A DNA stretch of 15,057 nucleotides from Candidatus Bipolaricaulota bacterium (GCA_015485945.1 WFSM01000106.1:1-15057), one strand, 5' to 3'. Counted from the first letter of the stretch, positions 7,664 through 14,263 are shown. Made by a program: numbers and translations. The notes: a model not told the origin generated them from the letters alone.

Positions 7664-8863
7664 TCAACCTCTCTTTCCACAGTGCTCGTACGGGCCGAGA
7701 TCAGGGGCAAGTCCGCATTCACGCGAATTTCCGGCAAGGTCAACCGTACCGATCTCTAGCGGGAGATCGGACGTGCCGGCGTCGATGCACGGCGACCCGT
7801 CACCAAGGCGAAAGTCCCCTCCGTGTGGATCGAGAAACAGGGGATCGGTGCCGATTACCCGGGCGTGCGTGTAGATTGGCCGTCCGGATGATTCATCCAC
7901 AAGAACATCACCGATGTCGCAATTATAGGCATGAACCGTTATTGTCCCGGGATCATTACTCCGGATGAACAAATCCTGCCCGCCATCACTGCCCACAGAC
8001 TCGTTTCCCCACACGATTGAGTTGTACAGGTTAAGCTCGACATTGGCACCGTTACCGCGATAGCTGCATGCCCAAATCCCGCCGCCGCGGTAGTCGCCGC
8101 GCCGGTTCAAGTTCGATACGTTACCGGTAATCGTGGTGTTGACGATGGTTGCACGCACGATGTTGTTATCCCCCACCTCGGAGGCTGCAAGCTCCACCCC
8201 GCCGCCGGACGAACTGGCCCGGTTCCCGTAGATGAGGGAATTCACAATGAGGACGTCGATGGAGCTGTTGCCATTGTAGGCATATGCGTACACGCCACCA
8301 CCCCGTCCTATATCAGCACCGATAGCGGTATTGTAACGAATGATGGAATCCCGTATTTCAAGAGCCACCGCTGTGTCGTTGTAACTCTTCAACCCAATTC
8401 CGCCGCCCGTGTAATTCGTCGCATTGTGTTGGATAATCACGTTCTGCAGACGCACCCGCAGTGTACCCCCGTTAGCAATGATACGAATCCCACCGCCGGA
8501 TGTGTTAGTCGAACTCCCGCTCTGCACGCTAACGTCAGCAAGCGTCACCACTGCACCGCGCGTCACGCTGACAATCGTAATGACCGCCCCGTTCCCATCT
8601 CCATCCAGAATTACTTCCTCCGGACCAATCCCATCCGCACTCTGAAGCATAAGCGCGTTGCCGTCCCGAGCTTCATAGACAAAGTTTCCCCGATATATCC
8701 CGGAAATGAGTGTGATCACGTCGTTTTCGCCGTTTGCCTCTGCCTGCTTCAATACCGTACGCAGCTCAGCGGCAGTCGACACGCGAAACTCAGCTCCAAA
8801 CGTCGCTCCCGCCAAGATTACTACAAGCATCACTACCAATATCGCACAACCACCACTGCGCAT
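7664..8863 (-). CDS. Secreted right-handed parallel beta-helix protein, choice-of-anchor Q type
   Basis: Encodes 399 residues. A signal peptide is clear: RSGG then a long hydrophobic stretch (CAILVVMLVVILAG), with cleavage probably near GATFG/AEF. The mature part shows short repeated beta-helix coils with GGGI or GGGV turns (for example NTSGGGIRI, YTGGGIGLKS, RGGGVYAYA, SSGGGVEL, RGGGIWA) alternating with strands such as VLIVNSLIYGN and ATIVNTTITGN. The C-terminus, DPLFLDPHGGDFRLGDGSPC, IDAGT and APDLGPYEH, is the motif seen at the end of choice-of-anchor Q beta-helix proteins. It is probably exported to the cell surface or periplasm. No catalytic residues of a known polysaccharide lyase or hydrolase were recognised, so the substrate is unknown. 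The ATG follows AGGAGG (about 8870-8876, minus strand). Confidence 0.85.
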   Translation of the reverse strand: MRSGGCAILVVMLVVILAGATFGAEFRVSTAAELRTVLKQAEANGENDVITLISGIYRGNFVYEARDGNALMLQSADGIGPEEVILDGDGNGAVITIVSVTRGAVVTLADVSVQSGSSTNTSGGGIRIIANGGTLRVRLQNVIIQHNATNYTGGGIGLKSYNDTAVALEIRDSIIRYNTAIGADIGRGGGVYAYAYNGNSSIDVLIVNSLIYGNRASSSGGGVELAASEVGDNNIVRATIVNTTITGNVSNLNRRGDYRGGGIWACSYRGNGANVELNLYNSIVWGNESVGSDGGQDLFIRSNDPGTITVHAYNCDIGDVLVDESSGRPIYTHARVIGTDPLFLDPHGGDFRLGDGSPCIDAGTSDLPLEIGTVDLAGNSRECGLAPDLGPYEHCGKRG

Positions 8864-8886
8864 ACCCCCGCCTCCTGACTGATATA

Positions 8887-8930
8887 GCTGGGCTTTCGTC
8901 TTTCAGCCCACACTTCTTGCTGCTCCCAGC
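8887..8930 (-). promoter_or_regulatory. Structured 5' UTR of the beta-helix gene with competing stems
   Basis: In the minus-strand leader, TGGGCT (8910-8905) can pair with AGCCCA (8894-8889), a 6-bp hairpin. GCTGGG (8930-8925) can instead pair with CCCAGC (8892-8887). Both use bases 8889-8892, so the two stems exclude each other, about 10 nt upstream of the ribosome binding site. No known riboswitch family was recognised, and function is only inferred. The rest of 8864-9029 shows nothing else I can support. Confidence 0.35.
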
Positions 8931-9029
8931 ATACCGAAATCTTATCCGGACAGCAAAAATTCCAGAAAGCTACGCTCCGCTTGGCAACCGCATCCACACT
9001 GTCATCTCTGCTGTGGCGGTGCGGGCCAC

Positions 9030-9058
9030 TTGACAAACACCTCGTTCCATGCTATTGT
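9030..9058 (+). promoter_or_regulatory. Putative promoter of the livJ leader
   Basis: TTGACA (9030-9035), a perfect -35 box, is followed after 17 nt by TATTGT (9053-9058). The predicted start is near 9065, immediately before the structured leader and leader-peptide ORF of livJ. Confidence 0.75.
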
Positions 9059-9086
9059 GATTTTTGTCATGAACAAGGTGAGTAGT

Positions 9087-9176
9087 ATGCAAAATTGTGG
9101 TAACCGTGCGAGCGACATTGTCCGCTCCACTCACCTTGTTTATTGGATTACGCTGTTTGCGCCCGCCCGGGCCTAG
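9087..9176 (+). CDS. Leader peptide of livJ, 29 residues
   Basis: A small ORF of 29 codons plus stop, beginning ATG at 9087 after AAGGTGA (9075-9081) at 5-nt spacing, and ending in TAG at 9174-9176. Residues 17-25 read LVYWITLFA: eight consecutive codons for Leu, Val, Tyr, Trp, Ile, Thr, Leu and Phe, the substrates expected for a hydrophobic amino acid importer. The residues before are polar (MQNCGNRASD and on), those after are PARA. The same frame also opens at an ATG at 9069, but that has no ribosome binding site and almost no 5' UTR. Known leader peptides of amino acid operons are of this size and position. The same motif occurs at the same residues in the leader ORF before livG, which supports it being translated. 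Confidence 0.65.
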   Translation: MQNCGNRASDIVRSTHLVYWITLFAPARA

Positions 9177-9208
9177 TACGTAATTACTGGGTCATAACGG
9201 GCGCAGGA

Positions 9209-9239
9209 AGACTACAGGTAAAGCCTGTGGTCTTTTTTT
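9209..9239 (+). terminator. Intrinsic terminator in the livJ leader
   Basis: AGACTACAGG (9209-9218) pairs over 10 bp, with one G-U, with CCTGTGGTCT (9224-9233) around a 5-nt loop, followed by seven T (9233-9239). It lies about 70 nt upstream of the livJ ribosome binding site, so unless bypassed it would block livJ transcription from the leader promoter. Confidence 0.9.
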
Positions 9240-9319
9240 ATTGGAAAAGGAGGTGGACTACAAACAACAAAAGCTACACTAGTGAGATGGGGCAATATAA
9301 AACTTTAAGGAGGTAAAAA

Positions 9320-10555
9320 GTGAAAAAGGTAGTTGTGCTAATGGCAGTGGCGTTGTTGGTGGGATTGAGCGTATCCGCACTGGGAGCGGAGGCGATAAAG
9401 ATCGGAGCGTTGATGTCCCTAACCGGTTCATTGGGACCGTATGGTCCACCGATCGTTGACGGAGCCAAGCTCGCGGTGGAGCAAATCAACGCCGCCGGTG
9501 GGATTCTGGGGCATCCGCTGAAGCTTATCGTAATGGACACAGCGACGAACCCCGATGTCGGACGCGATGCAGCGCGTAAGCTTGTTGAACTCAACCAGGT
9601 ACCGGCAATTGTTGGTGCCTTATCAAGTGGGGTGACGCTCGCCGCATCTAGTGTCACTATCCCCGCCGGTGTAGTCCTGATATCGCCCGCGTCTACGTCC
9701 CCGGGCCTCACTGCACTGAACGACAACGACTACGTGTTCCGCACAGTAGTATCGGACGCGATGCAGGGCGGGGTATTGGCGCGGCTCGCGTTGCTTCTCG
9801 GCTACAAGAAAGTATCGGTAATCTACGTCAATAACGCTTACGGAAAGGGGCTGGACATCGCGTTCAAGAAAAGCTTTGAGGCGTTCCCGAACCGGAGCGT
9901 CATCGCCGAGGTCCCGTACGAGGAGAACAAGGCGTCATACCGCGGTGAAGTGGCGAAGGCCATGGAAGGTGACCCCGACGCTATCCTGTTCATCAGCTAC
10001 CCGGTCGACGGCAACAAGCAGATAGTTGAAGCCGTGGAAGCGGGATACACCGGTCATTTCTTATTCTCCGATGGAATGAAGGGTGAGGGTGTCGCGCCGG
10101 GACCAGCGTGCCCGGCCAACGGCAAGCCCGGACCGATCGAAGGCGCGTTCGGCACTGCTGCCGGAGCTCCTCAGGTAGCCGTTGCTGCGCAGTTCAACAA
10201 GGATTTCGCGGCGAAATTCGGCCCCACTAGCGTACCGTACAACACGCAGGCGTACGATGCTGTCGCGGTGATCGCACTAGCAGCAGCGCGGGCGATCGCA
10301 AATGGCCAGCCGGTGACCGGCGAGACGATCCGCGATAACCTGCGTGCTGTCGCGAACCCCCCCGGTGAGGTAGTGACGTACAACGAATTCGCGAAGGCGT
10401 TTGCGCTCATCAAAGCGGGAAAAGACATCAATTACGAAGGCGTCTCCGGGCCGGTCGACTTTGATAAGGACGGCGATATGGCGCAAGGAGTGATCGAAGT
10501 GTGGAAGATTCAAGGGTGCCACGTGATCAACATCGCGCTGGCCAAAGTCCCATAG
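9320..10555 (+). CDS. livJ: Branched-chain amino acid ABC transporter substrate-binding protein
   Basis: Encodes 411 residues. It starts at GTG behind a strong AAGGAGGT (9307-9314). A Sec signal peptide (KKVVVLMAVALLVGLSVSALGA) has no lipobox cysteine, so the protein is probably soluble in the periplasm. The mature protein has the type I periplasmic-binding fold of the Leu/Ile/Val family: IKIGALMSLTGSLGPYGPP, then VDGAKLAVEQINAAGGILG, then the ligand-loop region VGALSSGVTLAASS and ISPASTSPGL. A cysteine pair near the C-terminus (CPANGKPG and IQGCHVI) may form a disulfide. It should capture branched-chain or other hydrophobic amino acids and hand them to LivHM. It is transcribed towards livM rather than with livHMGF and has its own leader and terminator. 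Confidence 0.93.
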   Translation: MKKVVVLMAVALLVGLSVSALGAEAIKIGALMSLTGSLGPYGPPIVDGAKLAVEQINAAGGILGHPLKLIVMDTATNPDVGRDAARKLVELNQVPAIVGALSSGVTLAASSVTIPAGVVLISPASTSPGLTALNDNDYVFRTVVSDAMQGGVLARLALLLGYKKVSVIYVNNAYGKGLDIAFKKSFEAFPNRSVIAEVPYEENKASYRGEVAKAMEGDPDAILFISYPVDGNKQIVEAVEAGYTGHFLFSDGMKGEGVAPGPACPANGKPGPIEGAFGTAAGAPQVAVAAQFNKDFAAKFGPTSVPYNTQAYDAVAVIALAAARAIANGQPVTGETIRDNLRAVANPPGEVVTYNEFAKAFALIKAGKDINYEGVSGPVDFDKDGDMAQGVIEVWKIQGCHVINIALAKVP

Positions 10556-10586
10556 CCTCCTATAACTTCTTCTCTCCTCTTGTTGG

Positions 10587-10620
10587 GGGGTGGCCCGACT
10601 CGGGCTGCCCCTTCTTTTTT
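10587..10620 (+). terminator. Intrinsic terminator of livJ
   Basis: GGGGTGGCCCG (10587-10597) pairs over 11 bp, with two G-U pairs, with CGGGCTGCCCC (10601-10611) around ACT, followed by a T-rich tract (10612-10620). It works on the plus strand only. On the minus strand, downstream of livM, a 6-bp hairpin (10636-10651) has no good T-tract, so I do not call it a terminator. Confidence 0.9.
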
Positions 10621-10652
10621 ATCCGGTGCCCAACAACGGAAACAGTTCCGTG

Positions 10653-11666
10653 TCACTCCAACTTCTTCGTGCACGGCGGGAGGATCCCCTGCGGCCGCCA
10701 CAGGAGGACAACCTCCAGTAGGAGAGCGATCAACACGATGCGTAAGCTGGCGGCTTGGGTCGCGGATACCGGAAAATAGCGGGTGAGAAATTCGGTTCCC
10801 GCCCATATTCCCCACACCACAAAGCTTCCCAGGATCGCACCGCGGTTGTTGCCGCTGCCGCCGAGGATGAGCATCACCCAGATGAGGAACGTGCCGTAGA
10901 ACGGCTTAAACGATGCCGGTGAGATAAACCGGGCGTAATGGGCGTAGATGCTGCCCCCGATTCCCATGATCATCGCCCCAATCACAAGCGTCTGCAGCTT
11001 AAACGCGAACGTATTCTTGCCCAGCATCGCGGTCGCGTCCTCGTCCTCGCGGATCGCCCTCACAACTCGCCCCCACGGAGCACGTCCGAGCCGCTCCACG
11101 ATGAGGTACAGCACGAACAGAACGACCAATACGAGGGCGAGATAGAACCAATCGTACGCGCTCACGATGAGATCGTGCAGCCATTGGGGCAGCCCAGGAT
11201 GGGCGTTGATAAACGCGTCCGCGCCGCCGTGGATCGTCTTGTACAGCGGTGATGGGATCTGTTGCAGCCCCCACACCCCGTTAGTGAGCCACGACTCGTT
11301 GCTCAGCACCAACCGGATCGACTCCGCGATCCCAATCGTGGCGATCGCCAGGTAGTCGGCACGCAACCGCAGCGTGGGAATCCCAATGATGATCGCTACA
11401 ATCCCGCACACCAGCGCCGCTCCGATCAGCCCAACGATAAATGGGAGTCCAAACCCGCCGAACGTCCTTTCCTCCCACGCGCTCGGCGCCGGGCCAACGA
11501 GCAACGCCGATGTATACGCTCCCAACGCGTAAAACCCCGCAACCCCGATATTGAACAGTCCGGTGTACCCCCACTGGATGTTGAGCCCGAGCGACAAGAT
11601 CCCATACGTCCCCGCTGTGATCGCGAAAAATACGATGTAATTGAGAATACCGGCGAAATGTTCCAT
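10653..11666 (-). CDS. livM: Branched-chain amino acid ABC transporter permease LivM
   Basis: Encodes about 337 residues, mostly hydrophobic with around eight to ten membrane segments, the usual LivM size. The start region EHFAGILNYIVFFAITAGTY and the following LSLGLNIQWGYTGLFNIGVA segment are diagnostic, as is the later IPTLRLRADYLAIATIGIAE. The cytoplasmic loop RLGRAPWGRVVRAIREDEDA is the site that contacts the ATPases. It forms the translocation pore with LivH. The ATG (11666-11664) overlaps the livH stop as TAATG, behind GGGGAGG; the longer upstream reading lies within livH. It is the last gene of the livGFHM operon and faces livJ. Confidence 0.95.
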   Translation of the reverse strand: MEHFAGILNYIVFFAITAGTYGILSLGLNIQWGYTGLFNIGVAGFYALGAYTSALLVGPAPSAWEERTFGGFGLPFIVGLIGAALVCGIVAIIIGIPTLRLRADYLAIATIGIAESIRLVLSNESWLTNGVWGLQQIPSPLYKTIHGGADAFINAHPGLPQWLHDLIVSAYDWFYLALVLVVLFVLYLIVERLGRAPWGRVVRAIREDEDATAMLGKNTFAFKLQTLVIGAMIMGIGGSIYAHYARFISPASFKPFYGTFLIWVMLILGGSGNNRGAILGSFVVWGIWAGTEFLTRYFPVSATQAASLRIVLIALLLEVVLLWRPQGILPPCTKKLE

Positions 11667-12589
11667 TATGCTTTCCTCCCCAAAATGCCCGTCGGGCGCA
11701 CAAGAAGCATGAGGATCATGATCACAAATGCCACCGCGGGCTTGTATCCGGTGGAGATGAACGCAGTCGATACCTCCTCCGAGATCCCGATGATCACACA
11801 GCCGATGATCGCCCCGTACGGATTGCCGATTCCCCCCAGGATGACACCCGCGAAGATGGACAGCAACATCTGCCAGCCCAACTGCGGGGTGATGAACTTG
11901 TTCTCCACCCCTGCGAGGATCCCCGCCACCGCGGCCAATCCCCCACCGATCACCCATGTCCACGCGATCACACGATCGGTGTTGATCCCGGTGACGCGGG
12001 CGAGCGCTGCATTGTCGGCCATTGCCCGCATCGCTTTCCCCATCTTCGTATAGCGGAGAAACGCGTGCACCCCCGCTACCAACACAATCGCCAGCACGAT
12101 GATGAAAACCTCGTCCGACTTGATGCGGGCGTCAATTCCGGGGATGGGAACGGCCACCTGAATCCGGGCGATGTAGTAATGCGGCTGCGGCCCCCAGAAA
12201 AACTGGATGACGTTGCGCAGCCCGAGGGCAAGCCCGATCGATGCCATCATGAGGATGATCGGTCCGGCATGACGAAGTTTACGGAACAGCAATCGGTCGA
12301 TGATAATCATCGCCGCTGCCGTCAGCCCCGCCGCGAGAACCATCGCCAGGATGAACCCCGGGCCGAACGACAACGGTCCCAGGGGAGTATCCGCCAGTCC
12401 GACCGCGGTGAACAGTCCGAGCAGCCCCAGCCCGATGTACGCCCCCAACGCCATGATGTCACCGTGGGCGAAGTTCGAGAACCCGAGGATGCTGTAGGTG
12501 AGCGAAACGCCGATTCCTCCCAGCGCAAGGATGCTGCCGGATACGATCCCGTACACGAGCAACTGCGGTATTTGCGTTATTGCTGACAT
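11666..12589 (-). CDS. livH: Branched-chain amino acid ABC transporter permease LivH
   Basis: Encodes about 307 residues, typical of LivH, an integral inner-membrane permease. The N-terminal QLLVYGIVSGSILALGGIGV and LTYSILGFSNFAHGDIMALG are the conserved LivH signature. The loop RYTKMGKAMRAMADNAALAR is the EAA-like coupling loop to the ATPases. I choose the ATG at 12589 because it follows AGGAGA and gives the family N-terminus; an in-frame ATG at 12622 would overlap livF. It lies 7 bp after livF and overlaps livM by one base, so all are likely one transcript. Confidence 0.95.
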   Translation of the reverse strand: MSAITQIPQLLVYGIVSGSILALGGIGVSLTYSILGFSNFAHGDIMALGAYIGLGLLGLFTAVGLADTPLGPLSFGPGFILAMVLAAGLTAAAMIIIDRLLFRKLRHAGPIILMMASIGLALGLRNVIQFFWGPQPHYYIARIQVAVPIPGIDARIKSDEVFIIVLAIVLVAGVHAFLRYTKMGKAMRAMADNAALARVTGINTDRVIAWTWVIGGGLAAVAGILAGVENKFITPQLGWQMLLSIFAGVILGGIGNPYGAIIGCVIIGISEEVSTAFISTGYKPAVAFVIMILMLLVRPTGILGRKA

Positions 12590-12596
12590 AGTTCTC

Positions 12597-13301
12597 CTAT
12601 CCGCCGAGATATAGTCGGCCAATCTCTTCGTTCTCCAGCAGGCTGCGTCCGGTGTCAGTAAACCGATTACTCCCGGCCGCGAGTACGTATCCCCGGGTAG
12701 AGAGGCGCAGCGACTCCTTGGCGTTCTGCTCGACGATAAGAATCGCCACTCCGGTTTCGTTAATCGCAGTGATCCGCTCGAATATCTCCATCGCCAACTT
12801 CGGAGCGAGCGCGGCCGACGGCTCGTCGAGCAGGATCAGCGTTGGATCGAGCATCAACGCTCTTCCCATTGCCACCATCTGGCGCTCGCCCCCGCTCATC
12901 TTGCCCACCCGTTGGGTGCGACGGCGCCGCAGCACAGGAAATAGGGAATAGATCTCATCGATGCGATCGGAAAAATCATCGGTGCGGATGAACGCCCCCA
13001 TCTCCAGGTTCTCCTGCACGGTGAGGGACGGGAAGATGTTCTCCACCTGCGGCACGTACGCCATCCCCAATCGCACGATACGGTCGGGAGAAAGCCCGGT
13101 GATGTTCTGCTCGTTAAACCGGATCGTGCCCACGCTCGGGGCGAGCAGCCCGAAGATTGTCTTCATCAGCGTCGACTTGCCCGCACCATTGGGACCGATG
13201 ATCGTCACGATCTCCTGCGGACCCACCTCCAACGACACCGTATGCAGCACCTCCATGTCGCCGTAGCCGCTCGTCACGCCGTCAACTTTCAACAGCGACA
13301 T
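12597..13301 (-). CDS. livF: Branched-chain amino acid ABC transporter ATP-binding protein LivF
   Basis: Encodes 234 residues, the normal LivF length. It is one of two ATPases driving the Liv importer on the cytoplasmic face. Walker A GPNGAGKST is at 36-44, the signature MSGGE at 135-139, Walker B LILLDE with Asp159-Glu160. The switch position is VEQNA, glutamine instead of histidine, which is usual in LivF. The D-loop reads SAALAP where SxGLAP is commoner. The ATG (13301) follows a GGGGGG run and lies inside the end of livG, a 20-bp overlap. Upstream in-frame starts would overlap livG more and lack family similarity. Confidence 0.95.
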   Translation of the reverse strand: MSLLKVDGVTSGYGDMEVLHTVSLEVGPQEIVTIIGPNGAGKSTLMKTIFGLLAPSVGTIRFNEQNITGLSPDRIVRLGMAYVPQVENIFPSLTVQENLEMGAFIRTDDFSDRIDEIYSLFPVLRRRRTQRVGKMSGGERQMVAMGRALMLDPTLILLDEPSAALAPKLAMEIFERITAINETGVAILIVEQNAKESLRLSTRGYVLAAGSNRFTDTGRSLLENEEIGRLYLGG

Positions 13302-14055
13302 ATTGCCCCCCAAGATAGGCCTCGAGCACCGCTTCGTTGTGTTGAATCTCCTCCGGTTCACCCTCGGTCAGCTTGCGTCCTTCGCTCATCACGATCACCG
13401 GTCGGCACAGCCGCATCACGAAGTCCATATCGTGCTCGATGAGGAGAAACGTGATCCCGCGTTCATGCGCCAGGCGGACAATCGAGTCGGCAAGCGCTTT
13501 GAGCAGCGTGCGGTTCACCCCAGCGCCGGGTTCATCGAGCAACACCAGCTTGGGATCAGCCATCATTGTCTTCCCCAGCTCGAGCAGCTTTTTCTGACCG
13601 CCGGAGAGCGACCCCGCCGGCTGGTCCCGCAACCGCGTGAGCCCGAGGAAATCGAGGACCGCGTCTGCACGACGCATGAGTTCATGCTCCTGACGCTTCA
13701 CTCCCCATGGACGCAGAAACGGGTTCCACCACCGTTCCCCCCACTGTCCCGCCGGTACCAGCGTCAAGTTCTCCCGCACAGTCATCTCCCTGAACTCGCG
13801 CGGAACCTGGAACGTGCGTGCAATCCCCTTGCGGAAGATTCTATACGGGGGTAGGCCCGTGATCTCTTCGCCTTCCAGCACAACCTTACCTCCATCCGGG
13901 CGAAGGAAGCCGGTGAGCATGTTGAACACCGTCGTTTTCCCCGCCCCATTCGGCCCGATTAGCCCGGTGATCGTGCCGCGGCGGACGGTGAACGAACATT
14001 CGTCCACCGCCCGCAGTCCACCAAACCGCTTGGAGAGATTGTCAACGATAAGCAT
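13282..14055 (-). CDS. livG: Branched-chain amino acid ABC transporter ATP-binding protein LivG
   Basis: Encodes about 257 residues with Walker A GPNGAGKTT (34-42), Q-loop region near RTFQVPR (80-86), signature LSGGQ (150-154), Walker B LVLLDEP with Asp174-Glu175, and the switch His208 in LLIEHDMDF. The insert after the Q-loop, GQWGERWWNPFLRPWG, is typical of LivG. I place the start at the ATG at 14055, 4 nt after GAGGTG. ATG at 14058 and GTG at 14067 are in frame but poorly spaced from, or upstream of, the ribosome binding site. It is the first gene of livGFHM, about 18 nt after an intrinsic terminator and behind its own leader-peptide ORF, so transcription is probably attenuated. Confidence 0.95.
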   Translation of the reverse strand: MLIVDNLSKRFGGLRAVDECSFTVRRGTITGLIGPNGAGKTTVFNMLTGFLRPDGGKVVLEGEEITGLPPYRIFRKGIARTFQVPREFREMTVRENLTLVPAGQWGERWWNPFLRPWGVKRQEHELMRRADAVLDFLGLTRLRDQPAGSLSGGQKKLLELGKTMMADPKLVLLDEPGAGVNRTLLKALADSIVRLAHERGITFLLIEHDMDFVMRLCRPVIVMSEGRKLTEGEPEEIQHNEAVLEAYLGGQYVAVES

Positions 14056-14072
14056 CATCCACCTCACAAAAT

Positions 14073-14104
14073 AAAAAACCGCAAGCCATTTCGGCTTTCG
14101 GTTT
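14073..14104 (-). terminator. Intrinsic terminator in the livG leader
   Basis: On the minus strand AAACCG-A-AAGCC (14104-14093) pairs with GGCTT-G-CGGTTT (14087-14076) with a single A-G mismatch and a 5-nt loop (GAAAT), followed by six T (14078-14073). It sits between the leader peptide stop and the livG ribosome binding site. On the plus strand it has no T-tract, so it does not act in that direction. Confidence 0.88.
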
Positions 14105-14135
14105 CACCGGGTCGAGTATGCACCACCACGGTGGA

Positions 14136-14216
14136 TTACTCGGCCCAAATCGTCATAAAGTAGCTGCACAGATTACCCTGAGATACGCTCACCTCCCGAT
14201 CACAATCTCGTATCAT
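14136..14216 (-). CDS. Leader peptide of livG, 26 residues
   Basis: A small ORF of 26 codons plus TAA. Its ATG at 14216 follows GGAGG (14227-14223) with 6 nt between. Residues 17-25 read CSYFMTIWA, so Tyr, Phe, Met, Thr, Ile and Trp codons are consecutive; one Glu and the stop follow. In an ungapped alignment from the start codon, Arg7, Tyr19, Thr22 and Ala25 are identical to the livJ leader peptide, and positions 20, 21, 23 and 24 are conservative swaps (Trp/Phe, Ile/Met, Leu/Ile, Phe/Trp). The predicted transcript begins about at the ribosome binding site. The upstream ATG-GAA-TGA mini-frame overlaps its start. Confidence 0.65.
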   Translation of the reverse strand: MIRDCDREVSVSQGNLCSYFMTIWAE

Positions 14217-14234
14217 TCCATTCCTCCGTATTCC

Positions 14235-14263
14235 ATCCTAGCAGCGTTGTCCGCGGTTGTCAA
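14235..14263 (-). promoter_or_regulatory. Putative promoter of the livGFHM leader
   Basis: On the minus strand a perfect TTGACA (14263-14258) is followed after 17 nt by TAGGAT (14240-14235). The predicted start is near 14228, at the ribosome binding site of the leader peptide. Confidence 0.7.

Larger units (their letters stand above)
9066..9240 (+). ncRNA. livJ leader RNA, putative attenuator
   Basis: Between promoter and livJ lies a transcript of about 170 nt with three stems. Stem 1 is a perfect 12-bp pair, AACAAGGTGAGT (9072-9083) with ACTCACCTTGTT (9129-9140); it buries the leader-peptide ribosome binding site. Hairpin 2 is TGCGCCCG (9158-9165) with CGGGCGCA (9198-9205), a 5x5 internal loop, then GCCTAGTA (9171-9178) with TACTGGGT (9185-9192); the leader stop codon is inside it. 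Hairpin 3 is the intrinsic terminator at 9209-9239. This fits ribosome-mediated attenuation of livJ. A free-standing small RNA ending at the terminator is the alternative. No Rfam family was recognised by eye; it does not look like a T-box. Confidence 0.7.
14071..14228 (-). ncRNA. livG leader RNA, putative attenuator
   Basis: Minus-strand leader of about 150 nt between the promoter and livG. GATACG (14214-14209), overlapping the leader start codon, can pair with CGTATC (14187-14182). The second hairpin, GGGCCGAGTA (14146-14137) with TACTCGACCC (14118-14109), is 9 of 10 paired and holds the leader stop codon. The terminator follows at once. A possible antiterminator is ATTTGGGC (around 14151-14144) with GCCGAAAT (14095-14088), 7 of 8 pairs, which would take part of the terminator 5' arm; this is speculative. 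Layout and spacing match the livJ leader although the sequence is largely different. Confidence 0.65.

Noticed and set aside
9069..9176. Longer 35-codon version of the livJ leader peptide starting at the ATG at 9069
   Set aside because: It has no ribosome binding site and would start only a few bases after the predicted transcript start. The ATG at 9087 has AAGGTGA at 5-nt spacing and gives an exact positional match to the livG leader peptide.
9066..9240. 6S RNA, T-box or known amino acid riboswitch
   Set aside because: No T-box sequence or long end-to-end closing stem as in 6S RNA was seen. The leader-peptide ORF and its twin before livG explain the layout better.
10636..10651. ACGGAA/TTCCGT hairpin after livM as its terminator
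   Set aside because: The stem is perfect but only 6 bp, and on the minus strand it is followed by TGTTGGGC rather than a T-tract.
11262..12586. Long plus-strand open frames opposite livM and livH
   Set aside because: Antisense shadows of strongly supported permease genes in a GC-rich genome; the products are Arg/Asp/Gln/Pro-rich without recognisable domains.
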